DNA of 14,538 nt from Burkholderiaceae bacterium (GTDB taxonomy: Bacteria; Pseudomonadota; Gammaproteobacteria; Burkholderiales; Burkholderiaceae_C), in contig JAISNB010000092.1 in NCBI GenBank assembly GCA_031276435.1, positions 1-14,538 of the forward strand, written 5' to 3'. The notes below the pieces were generated by a model, which searched no databases, was not told where the DNA came from, and saw only the letters and a program-made list of their open reading frames with translations. Shown here piece by piece: positions 1-5,655 of the stretch. Every line of letters begins with the position of its first letter. Position 1 is the stretch's first letter. The translations under genes were made by a program, and so were the position numbers.

Positions 1-23
1 GCCGCGCTTGTTTCATTTTCATG

Positions 24-62
24 GGATCGCCGCGTCGCGCTGCGCGCTCCTCGCAATGACGG
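24..62 (-). repeat. Dispersed palindromic repeat, GTCATTGCGAG family, left copy
   Basis: Read on the minus strand this begins CCGTCATTGCGAGGAGCGC and ends in a GGCGATCC-like segment. Two more copies lie at 3824-3859 (same orientation) and 4011-4046 (opposite orientation). The motif, in which GTCATTGCGAG is followed by a GC-rich palindrome and GGCAATCC, is a REP-like sequence I know from intergenic regions of many bacteria. It is not coding. The rest of 1-100 shows no gene or other signal I can support. Confidence 0.6.
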
Positions 63-102
63 AGTAAGACGATAACCGTAGCGTAGAAGGCTGGCGCGGT
101 GT

Positions 103-330
103 GTTGTTTTTTTACTCACCCTCTCTCGCCCCATCCTCACCCCCAACCCCTCTCCACAAGTGGAGAGGGGAGCATAGTGCACTCTCCCCATCCTCACCCC
201 CCGCCCCTCACCGCAAGCGGAGAGGGGAGCAAATTGCACCCTCCCCCGGGGGGGGAGAGTTGGGGAGAGGGACCAAAGGGGGAGAGATGGAGAGAGGCCC
301 GGGGGCACTCTCTCTCTCCCAAGAGGTAGA
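103..330 (-). repeat. Composite GC-rich palindromic repeat, left copy (two hairpin modules)
   Basis: A non-coding tract of nested palindromes. Hairpin 1 has the 11-bp stem CCCCTCTCCAC (147-157) pairing with 160-170 around an AA loop. Hairpin 2 has the stem CCCCTCACCGC (204-214) pairing with 217-227, with one mismatch. A C/G-only hairpin follows at about 241-257, linked to hairpin 2 by GCAAATTGCA. The reverse complement of the whole tract matches 4191-4343 and 4520-4623 closely. The matched parts include the block GCCCCCGGGCCTCTCTCC and the run into GGTGTTGT at the other end. The left copy has one hairpin module more than the others, which suggests an internal duplication. Together with 1-102 this accounts for the geneless stretch before metR. 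Confidence 0.75.
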
Positions 331-356
331 GAAAAACAAGCGGCAACGCGGTTGCC
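331..356 (-). terminator. Rho-independent terminator of metR
   Basis: On the minus strand, 28 nt beyond the metR stop, GGCAAC-CGC-GTTGCC forms a 6-bp stem with a 3-nt loop (342-356). It is followed by GC and then the T-rich run TTGTTTTTC (331-339). Stem, loop and T-tract lie in the right order for intrinsic termination of metR, just before the repeat tract begins. The stem is short, so its strength is uncertain. Confidence 0.6.
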
Positions 357-383
357 AATCCACTTGCCCGCCACCCGGCGCAA

Positions 384-1274
384 CTACTGGCGAAATTGCC
401 GGGCCATGTCGACAAACGAGGCCAGGTAGTCCGTGTCGGCATCGCTTTCGCGCGTGCCCAGAAAAATCTGTTTGTGGATTCCGCTGCGGCCCAGGCGCAC
501 TGGCACGATGGGCATGCCGCGCTGCTGGTACTCTTGCACCAGCCAGCGCGGCAAGGCGCTTACGCCGCGTCCGCTGGCCACCATTTGCAGCAGGATGTCG
601 GTGGTTTCTATGCTTTTGTGCTGGCGCGGCGCAATGCCCGCGGGCGTGAGAAACTGGTTGAAAATGTCCAGCCGCTCGGGTGCGACGGGGTAGGTAATCA
701 GCACTTCTTGCGTCAGTTGTGCGGGTTTGACGCAGCTTGCGCCCGCCAGCGGGTGCCCGCGCGCCACGACCAGCACTTGTTCGTAGTCGAACACCGGCTC
801 AAACACCAGTTCTGGGCGGTACAGCGGATCGGGCGTGACCAGCACGTCGATTTCAAAGCCAAAGAGCGCGCCGATGCCGCCAAACTGGAATTTCTGCTTC
901 ACGTCCACATCCACATCGGGCCAGCGCGCCAGGTACGGCGCCACCAGCCGCAGCAGCCACTGGTAGCACGGGTGGCATTCCATGCCGATGCGCAGCGCGC
1001 CGCGCTGGCCGCGCGCAAATTGCCGCAGGCGCTGCTCGGCCTGGTCGAGCTGCGGCAAAACGCGGTTGGCTACGGCCAGCAGGTAGCTGCCCGCCTGCGT
1101 GGGTTGCAGGCGGCGGCCTTCGCGCAGCCAGATGGGCGTGCCCATTTGGCCCTCCAGTTTCTTGACGGCGTGGCTCAGCGCCGATTGCGTCAGGCACAGC
1201 GTGCTGGCCGCCGCCGTCAGCGACCCTTGCCGCGCCACTTCTTGCACGATGGCCAAATGGATGCGCTCCAGCAT
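384..1274 (-). CDS. metR: LysR-family transcriptional regulator MetR
   Basis: This is a 296-residue LysR-type regulator, the expected size for the family. The N-terminal winged helix-turn-helix (about residues 1-62) includes SLTAAASTLCLTQSALSHAV. The effector domain carries the MetR-typical segment ECHPCYQWL followed by FDYEQVLVV and ITYPVAPERLDIF, which resemble enterobacterial MetR. In that family MetR activates metE and often metH or metF, with homocysteine as co-inducer. Divergent orientation from metE, with about 150 bp between them, is the classical arrangement and supports the call. The ATG at 1274 gives a full DNA-binding domain. No strong ribosome binding site precedes it, only TGAG at a distance. 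An intrinsic terminator follows at 331-356. Confidence 0.93.
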   Translation of the reverse strand: MLERIHLAIVQEVARQGSLTAAASTLCLTQSALSHAVKKLEGQMGTPIWLREGRRLQPTQAGSYLLAVANRVLPQLDQAEQRLRQFARGQRGALRIGMECHPCYQWLLRLVAPYLARWPDVDVDVKQKFQFGGIGALFGFEIDVLVTPDPLYRPELVFEPVFDYEQVLVVARGHPLAGASCVKPAQLTQEVLITYPVAPERLDIFNQFLTPAGIAPRQHKSIETTDILLQMVASGRGVSALPRWLVQEYQQRGMPIVPVRLGRSGIHKQIFLGTRESDADTDYLASFVDMARQFRQ

Positions 1275-1428
1275 GTATGAATAAAACTCATTGATTCTTG
1301 AAATAAGACCATTTTACATAATGGTTCGATCTGCCTAGCATGCACGTTTTGCTGCCGCTGCTACTTCTGTTGCCAGCTTCTTTGGCGCGGCGCGGCGGCA
1401 ATTGACTGAAAAACACACAGAAAGGCAG
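1275..1428. promoter_or_regulatory. metR-metE divergent control region with MetR-like site
   Basis: The A/T-rich part of this gap (1275-1330) contrasts with its GC-rich surroundings. TGAA-TAAAA-CTCA at 1278-1290 matches the enterobacterial MetR consensus TGAA-N5-TTCA except at one position, and it sits just upstream of the metR start codon. A -10-like CATAAT lies at 1317-1322 reading toward metE, with only a weak -35 candidate (TTCTTG, 1295-1300). Reading toward metR, TAAAAT lies at 1316-1311. I saw no B12 box or S-box pattern in this leader, so I do not call a riboswitch. Site assignments are inference from consensus matching by eye. Confidence 0.4.
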
Positions 1429-3777
1429 ATGACACACATGGTACGCATTCACAACCTGGGATTTCCGCGCATTGGCGCGGGGCGCGAACTCAAATTTGCG
1501 CTGGAATCGTATTGGCGCGGCGAGAGCGGGCGCGACGCGCTTGAGGCCACCGGCGCCGCGTTGCGCCAGCGCCACTGGGCGCAGCAGGCGGGGCTGGACT
1601 GGGTGCCCGTGGGCGATTTCTCTTACTACGACCAGGTGCTGGACATGAGCTTCACGCTGGGCAACGTGCCCGAGCGCGCGCGCCGCCCGGGCGGCGACGC
1701 GCTGGACGCCTACTTCCGCCTGGCGCGCGGGCAGGCCGCCGCCGCCAGCCAGCGCGCCGACTGCGGTTGCGGCAAGGGTGCCTGCGACGGCGACGATTGC
1801 GCCGTGGCCGCGGGCGAGATGACCAAATGGTTCGACACCAATTACCACTACATCGTCCCGGAATTTGACGCTGGCACCACTTTCAGCCTTGACGCCGCGC
1901 GGCTGCTGGCGCAGTGGGCCGAAGCCCGGGCGCAGGGCATCAAGGGCAGGCCCGTCATCCTGGGGCCGCTCAGCTACCTGCATCTGGGCAAGGCCAAAGA
2001 CGGCTCAGACCGCCTGGCCCTTTTGCCCGGGCTGATCGCGGTCTATGCCCAACTGCTGGAGCAACTGGCCGGGCACGGCGTCGAATGGGTGCAGGTGGAC
2101 GAACCCGCCCTGGCGCTCGATCTGGACGCCGCCTGGCAACACGGCTTCAATCTGGCGTACCACCAGCTCAAAAGCGCCCGCGTCAAAATCCTGCTGGCCA
2201 CCTACTTTGGATCGCTGGGCGAGAACCGCTACCTGGCCGCGCAATTGCCCGTGGCCGGCCTGCACGTAGACGCCGTGCGCGGCCGCGACGAGCTGCCCCA
2301 ACTGCTCAACCTGCTGCCCGCGCACAAAGTGCTCTCGCTGGGCGTCATCGACGGACGCAACATCTGGAAAACCGATCTGGACGCCGCACTCGCCCTGCTG
2401 CAACCGCTGGCCGAGCGGCTGGGCGATCGCCTCTGGCTCGCGCCCTCGTGCTCGCTGCTGCATGTGCCCGTCGACCTGACTGGCGAAACGCACCTCGACC
2501 CTGAAATCCGCAACTGGTTGGCCTTTGCCGTCCAGAAACTCGACGAACTGCGCCTGCTGGCCCGCGCCCTCAACCACGGCGCGCACACCGTCGCCCCTGA
2601 ACTGGCCGCCCACCGCGCCGCCCTTGCCACGCGCCGCGCATCACCGCGCGTGCACCAAGCCGCCGTCCAGAACGCACTGGCCACCTGCACAGCGGCAATG
2701 GGCCAGCGCCAAAGCCCCTTTGCGCAACGCAGCGCCAAACAAGCCCAACGGCTGGCCCTGCCGCTGTACCCCACCACCACCATTGGCTCTTTCCCGCAAA
2801 CCGCCGAAATCCGCCAAGCGCGCAAGCGCCTGAAAACCGGCGCCATGGACGCCGCCAGCTACCAGAGCTTCATGCGCGCCGAAATCGCCCGCTGCGTGCA
2901 AGCGCAAGAAGCACTGGGCCTGGACGTGCTCGTACACGGCGAAGCCGAACGCAACGACATGGTTGAATACTTTGGCGAACAACTCGACGGCTTTGCCTTC
3001 AGCCAGAACGGATGGGTGCAGTCTTACGGATCGCGCTGCGTCAAACCGCCCATCCTGTATGGCGACGTGCGCCGCCCCAGGCCCATGACGGTGGACTGGA
3101 TCTGCCACGCGCAATCGCTCACCCGCAAACCCATGAAAGGCATGCTCACCGGCCCGGTCACCATCCTCAACTGGTCCTTCGTGCGCGACGACCAGCCGCG
3201 CCAGCAAAGCTGCCGGCAAATCGCGCTGGCCATCCGCGACGAAGTGCTCGACCTCGAACGCGCGGGCGTGCGCATCATCCAGATCGACGAAGCCGCCCTG
3301 CGCGAAGGCCTGCCCCTGCGCCGCTCCGACTGGAGCGCCTACCTGGACTGGGCCGTCGAATGCTTTCGCATCGCGGCCAACGGCGTGCGCGACGAAACAC
3401 AAATCCACACCCACATGTGCTACTCCGAATTCAACGACATCATCGAATCCATCGCCCGCATGGACGCCGACGTCATCACCATAGAAAGCGCGCGCTCGGA
3501 CATGCAACTGCTCGACGCATTCGAGCACTTTCAATACCCCAACCAGATCGGCCCCGGCGTCTACGACATCCACTCGCCCAACATCCCCACGGGGGCGCAC
3601 ATCGAACAACTCATGCGCAAAGCGGCCCGGCACATTCCGCCCGGACGGCTGTGGATCAACCCCGACTGCGGCCTCAAAACGCGCCAGTGGAAAGAAGTCA
3701 TCCCCGCCCTCACCAACATGGTGGCCGCCGCCAAGGCGCTGCGCGCGCAAACCCCGCAGCAGCGGGAACTGGCGTAA
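1429..3777 (+). CDS. metE: Cobalamin-independent methionine synthase MetE
   Basis: 5-methyltetrahydropteroyltriglutamate-homocysteine methyltransferase, the last step of methionine synthesis, cytosolic and zinc-dependent. The N-terminal half begins HNLGFPRIGAGRELKFALE, as in the E. coli enzyme. The C-terminal half has VLVHGEAERNDMVEYFGE and QNGWVQSYGSRCVKPP. Zinc ligands are expected at H662 and C664 (HTHMC), E686 (ITIES) and C747 (NPDCGLKT), with catalytic H715 (YDIHSPN). At 782 residues it is longer than the roughly 750 usual for the family. Most of the excess is a cysteine-rich insert around residues 104-128. I start at ATG 1429, next to AAAGG. ATG 1438 aligns equally well, and a TTG at 1402 would add nine residues without family support. 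Confidence 0.95.
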   Translation: MTHMVRIHNLGFPRIGAGRELKFALESYWRGESGRDALEATGAALRQRHWAQQAGLDWVPVGDFSYYDQVLDMSFTLGNVPERARRPGGDALDAYFRLARGQAAAASQRADCGCGKGACDGDDCAVAAGEMTKWFDTNYHYIVPEFDAGTTFSLDAARLLAQWAEARAQGIKGRPVILGPLSYLHLGKAKDGSDRLALLPGLIAVYAQLLEQLAGHGVEWVQVDEPALALDLDAAWQHGFNLAYHQLKSARVKILLATYFGSLGENRYLAAQLPVAGLHVDAVRGRDELPQLLNLLPAHKVLSLGVIDGRNIWKTDLDAALALLQPLAERLGDRLWLAPSCSLLHVPVDLTGETHLDPEIRNWLAFAVQKLDELRLLARALNHGAHTVAPELAAHRAALATRRASPRVHQAAVQNALATCTAAMGQRQSPFAQRSAKQAQRLALPLYPTTTIGSFPQTAEIRQARKRLKTGAMDAASYQSFMRAEIARCVQAQEALGLDVLVHGEAERNDMVEYFGEQLDGFAFSQNGWVQSYGSRCVKPPILYGDVRRPRPMTVDWICHAQSLTRKPMKGMLTGPVTILNWSFVRDDQPRQQSCRQIALAIRDEVLDLERAGVRIIQIDEAALREGLPLRRSDWSAYLDWAVECFRIAANGVRDETQIHTHMCYSEFNDIIESIARMDADVITIESARSDMQLLDAFEHFQYPNQIGPGVYDIHSPNIPTGAHIEQLMRKAARHIPPGRLWINPDCGLKTRQWKEVIPALTNMVAAAKALRAQTPQQRELA

Positions 3778-3783
3778 CGATTG

Positions 3784-3815
3784 GCGCAACGCGCCGCATG
3801 CCGGTTGCGTTGCGC
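3784..3815. other. Perfect 9-bp stem-loop after metE
   Basis: GCGCAACGC (3784-3792) and GCGTTGCGC (3807-3815) pair perfectly around a 14-nt loop, beginning 7 nt after the metE stop codon. It is well placed to end or protect the metE transcript. It is followed by AAAAGGG rather than a T-run, so it is not a standard intrinsic terminator. It may act as a 3'-end stabiliser or belong to the repeat tract that begins here. Confidence 0.45.
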
Positions 3816-3823
3816 AAAAGGGC

Positions 3824-3859
3824 TGGATTGCCGCGTGCCTTGCGGTGCTCGCAATAACC
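3824..3859 (-). repeat. GTCATTGCGAG-family repeat, degenerate copy
   Basis: On the minus strand it reads GGTTATTGCGAGCACCGCAA and continues into GCACGCGGCAATCCA. It matches the copy at 4011-4046 with several substitutions and lies in the opposite orientation, so the two form an inverted pair about 150 bp apart. Non-coding. Confidence 0.55.
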
Positions 3860-3886
3860 AAACCTCATCTTGTGGGCGGCAGCCGA

Positions 3887-3911
3887 AGGGGCGGGTTTCA
3901 AACCTGCTCCT
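3887..3911. repeat. Near-perfect 25-bp palindrome (GGGCGGGTTT type)
   Basis: AGGGGCGGGTTT (3887-3898) and AAACCTGCTCCT (3900-3911) are inverted repeats with two mismatches around a central C. From general knowledge, palindromes of the form AGGGGCGGGTTT/AAACCCGCCCCT are dispersed intergenic repeats in many bacteria, often mis-annotated as peptides containing GAGFKPAP. That peptide is also encoded here in one frame. Between this element and 4011 I see no gene. Confidence 0.5.
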
Positions 3912-4010
3912 GAAGATTCGCGCGGGACGCATCGTGGTCTGCGCGCAGCATGCAAGCCCTTGTGTATTGCGGAGGGGGCGCAGCAACATGGCACATCCCC
4001 ATCCCCGCCT

Positions 4011-4046
4011 CGTCATTGCGAGGAGCGCAAGCGCGTGGCAATCCAT
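4011..4046 (+). repeat. GTCATTGCGAG-family repeat, forward copy
   Basis: This is the best-preserved copy in the window. It starts CGTCATTGCGAGGAGCGCAA and ends CGTGGCAATCCA. It is inverted relative to the copies at 24-62 and 3824-3859. With the left copy it contributes to the inverted bracket around metR-metE. Confidence 0.65.
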
Positions 4047-4108
4047 CGTGCACACACCTACCGCTCGCGCTGCCGCTTGTCTTTCTATCCCCGGCTGTGG
4101 TGTAAAAG

Positions 4109-4162
4109 CGCCCCCTCTCCCTGCGCTTCGCGCTTCCCTCTCCCCCACAGGGGGCGAGGGCA
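4109..4162 (+). repeat. GC-rich hairpin module 1 of the right repeat tract
   Basis: A small GCGC-TTC-GCGC hairpin at 4123-4133 is followed by CCCTCTCCCCC (4136-4146) pairing with GGGGGCGAGGG (4150-4160) around ACA, with one mismatch. No reading frame here looks like protein. The GCGCTTCGCGC core recurs at 4500-4510. Confidence 0.55.
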
Positions 4163-4190
4163 ATGAATGGATGCGCCGCCTGCCTTCCTC

Positions 4191-4343
4191 TCTCCCTCTT
4201 GAGGGACAGAAGTGCCCCCGGGCCTCTCTCCATCTCTCCCCCTTTGTTCCCTCCCCCCTTGGGGGGAGGGTGCAATTTGCGCCCCTCTCCGCTTGCGGAG
4301 AGGGGCGGGGGGAGGATGGGGCGAGAGAGGGTAAGTACAACAC
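4191..4343 (+). repeat. Composite GC-rich palindromic repeat, middle copy
   Basis: The order is: the block GCCCCCGGGCCTCTCTCC, then a perfect 10-bp hairpin CCCTCCCCCC/GGGGGGAGGG (4249-4258 and 4261-4270), then the linker TGCAATTTGC. A perfect 11-bp hairpin CCCCTCTCCGC/GCGGAGAGGGG follows (4282-4292 and 4295-4305), and then GGATGGGGCGAGAGAGGGT and ACAACACC. The tract is the reverse complement of 103-330 almost end to end, minus one hairpin module of the left copy. Confidence 0.72.
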
Positions 4344-4370
4344 CGATTCAAGCGCCGCGCTTTGCATGGC

Positions 4371-4470
4371 AGAACCCCTCACCCAACCCTCTCCCCAAAG
4401 GCGCACGCTATGTTTTGGAATCCCCTCCCCCCGTGGGGGGAGGGCCAGGGAGAGGGGCAGAAGCCCAACA
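4371..4470 (+). repeat. Diverged GC-rich hairpin module between the two composite copies
   Basis: CCCTCCCCCC (4423-4432) pairs with GGGGGGAGGG (4435-4444) around GT. The flanks CCAACCCTCTCCCC and CCAGGGAGAGGGG resemble the outer arms of the neighbouring composite repeats. The linker TGCAATTTGC is missing. It looks like an older or incomplete member of the same family. Non-coding. Confidence 0.5.
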
Positions 4471-4485
4471 CCCCCCGGCGCGCAA

Positions 4486-4625
4486 ACTCCCCTCACCCGG
4501 CGCTTCGCGCCACCCTCTCCCCCTTTGATATCTCCCCATCCCTCCCCAAGGGGGGAGGGTGCAATTTGCTCCCCTCTCCGCTTGCGGAGAGGGGTTGGGG
4601 GTGAGGATGGGGCGAGAGAGGGTCT
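4486..4625 (+). repeat. Composite GC-rich palindromic repeat, right copy
   Basis: It begins with a GGCGC-TTC-GCGCC hairpin (4499-4511), then CCCTCTCCCCCTTTG. A C-run/G-run hairpin lies around 4540-4558, followed by the linker TGCAATTTGC. The perfect 11-bp hairpin is at 4571-4581 and 4584-4594. The end, GGTGAGGATGGGGCGAGAG, matches the reverse complement of the outer end of 103-330. The right-hand repeat boundary near 4625 lies only about 20 bp before the putative pilus-operon promoter. Confidence 0.72.
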
Positions 4626-4645
4626 CTGCCCCACCCCCGCAAAAA

Positions 4646-4674
4646 TTGACCGCACCAGAAAATCTGGCTATGCT
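4646..4674 (+). promoter_or_regulatory. Candidate sigma70-type promoter of the Tad operon with palindromic spacer
   Basis: TTGACC (4646-4651) and TATGCT (4669-4674) are separated by exactly 17 bp. They match the -35 and -10 consensus at five and four of six positions. A transcript from about 4681 would have a leader of roughly 46 nt before the first pilus gene. The spacer contains the perfect inverted repeat CCAGA-AAA-TCTGG (4655-4667), a plausible operator position. This is the only good promoter-like pair I found between the repeats and the operon. No experimental support is implied. Confidence 0.5.
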
Positions 4675-4726
4675 CGCGGCATTTGCTGGCTATTTACCCA
4701 ACCCAATTACCCAAAAATGAATTGAA

Positions 4727-5638
4727 ATGAAACCTAAAGTATTATCTTTGGCCGCATCCAACGCCTTTGCCCAGTACACCAAAGACAAGCGCATCCACAA
4801 TTCTGACGACGGGCGCAAGACCGCAGCGGACATTCTGCTGGCCTCGCGCGACGCGTTTTCGACCGAGCGCGTTGGCCCCAGCGGCATTCTGGCGCCCATC
4901 ATCGGCAACTTCAGTCTGGGCAGTTGCCCGCCCGTCGAAATCGGCTCCAGCCGCGATGGCCCCACCGTACTGCGGGACTACGAGCGCTGGGAGGCGCAAG
5001 ACACCTCCGAGTTTTATATCCGCGACGCTGTGACCAAGTGCGACCGCAACTCCATGCCCGTGGGCTGGGGCCGGGCCACACTGGCTGACGGTGATGAGGG
5101 AGAAGCAGGCGAGGCGCGCTACAACCCGCACCAGTTGGCAGGCTGGCGGGCCTACAACGACGACGAGGCCCACCGGGAACACGGTGACTGGACAGGTGTC
5201 AAGGCGTTGTACGACCTGGAGCGCGACACAACCTACGGGCGCCCCGCTTTCGTCAAACCGGACGAACCGGCATTCGTCTTTCATTACGCGGCGGCCAAGC
5301 GGGCCGTGCAGATCAAGACCAACGACCAGTTGGGGTTTTTTGACCGGGACAACGCCACCCCGCACCTGGGCAACACCAAACTCAAGCCCAATTTGCAGAA
5401 CAACGAGGTCGCTTCCATTGCCGCGGCCAAGGTGCACTTTGCGCGGCCCCGCAATGATGGCCCGGACTTCACGGGCCGGGACTTGTTCCGCGCCGATCCC
5501 CATCAGGAAGTGGGCAGCCTGTACAACCCCTACTGGCAAGTGCGGCTGACCACGCCCGCCGAACGGGCCATGGAACTGGTCTACGGCGTCGGCAACGCGG
5601 GTTTGTCGCGCTTCTCGCCCAACGCGCGCCTGCCATGA
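4727..5638 (+). CDS. TadG-like pilus-locus protein lacking an N-terminal anchor
   Basis: A 303-residue protein resembling, from memory, the C-terminal part of large TadG-like proteins in betaproteobacterial Tad loci. The recognisable blocks are YERWEAQDT (85-93), PVGWGRA (111-117), AAAKVHFARP (232-241) and SLYNPYWQVRL (264-274). Members of this group normally begin with a short cytoplasmic stretch and one membrane helix. This one begins MKPKVLSLAASNAFAQY, with no signal peptide or membrane segment. An in-frame TGA at 4718 prevents extension upstream, and no clear ribosome binding site precedes the ATG. It could be a 5'-truncated gene cut off by the adjacent repeats, or a genuine anchorless variant. 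Its stop overlaps an ATG (ATGATG) near the next gene. I consider the family placement likely but not certain. Confidence 0.6.
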   Translation: MKPKVLSLAASNAFAQYTKDKRIHNSDDGRKTAADILLASRDAFSTERVGPSGILAPIIGNFSLGSCPPVEIGSSRDGPTVLRDYERWEAQDTSEFYIRDAVTKCDRNSMPVGWGRATLADGDEGEAGEARYNPHQLAGWRAYNDDEAHREHGDWTGVKALYDLERDTTYGRPAFVKPDEPAFVFHYAAAKRAVQIKTNDQLGFFDRDNATPHLGNTKLKPNLQNNEVASIAAAKVHFARPRNDGPDFTGRDLFRADPHQEVGSLYNPYWQVRLTTPAERAMELVYGVGNAGLSRFSPNARLP

Positions 5639-5655
5639 TGCAAGGAAACGCTGTG

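Noticed and set aside
103..330. CRISPR array in the repeat tract
   Set aside because: The units are nested palindromes without uniform spacers or a constant direct repeat, and no cas gene is visible.
99..649. Plus-strand frames starting at about 99 and 101
   Set aside because: They are low-complexity translations of the left repeat tract; the longer one also runs antisense through metR. No ribosome binding site or family resemblance.
396..1280. 294-codon frame antisense to metR
   Set aside because: It is a shadow of metR codon bias. metR itself has clear family motifs and the expected divergent context.
1331..1428. Possible cobalamin or SAM riboswitch upstream of metE
   Set aside because: The leader is short and I found no B12-box-like GCCACTG or S-box core. 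MetR control explains the arrangement.
2641..3861. 406-codon minus-strand frame antisense to metE
   Set aside because: It mirrors the strongly conserved C-terminal half of MetE; high GC at third positions keeps it open.
4009..4625. Insertion sequence remnant downstream of metE
   Set aside because: No transposase fragment or flanking target duplication could be seen. The repeats are hairpin elements rather than transposon ends.
3561..4725. Two long open frames across the repeat tract (plus strand from about 3781, minus strand from about 4655)
   Set aside because: Their proteins are dominated by Pro, Gly, Ser and Arg runs that follow the palindromes, with repeated peptides such as LSPHP and SPLGG in several frames. 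One also runs into metE. They are stop-poor artefacts of GC-rich repeats.
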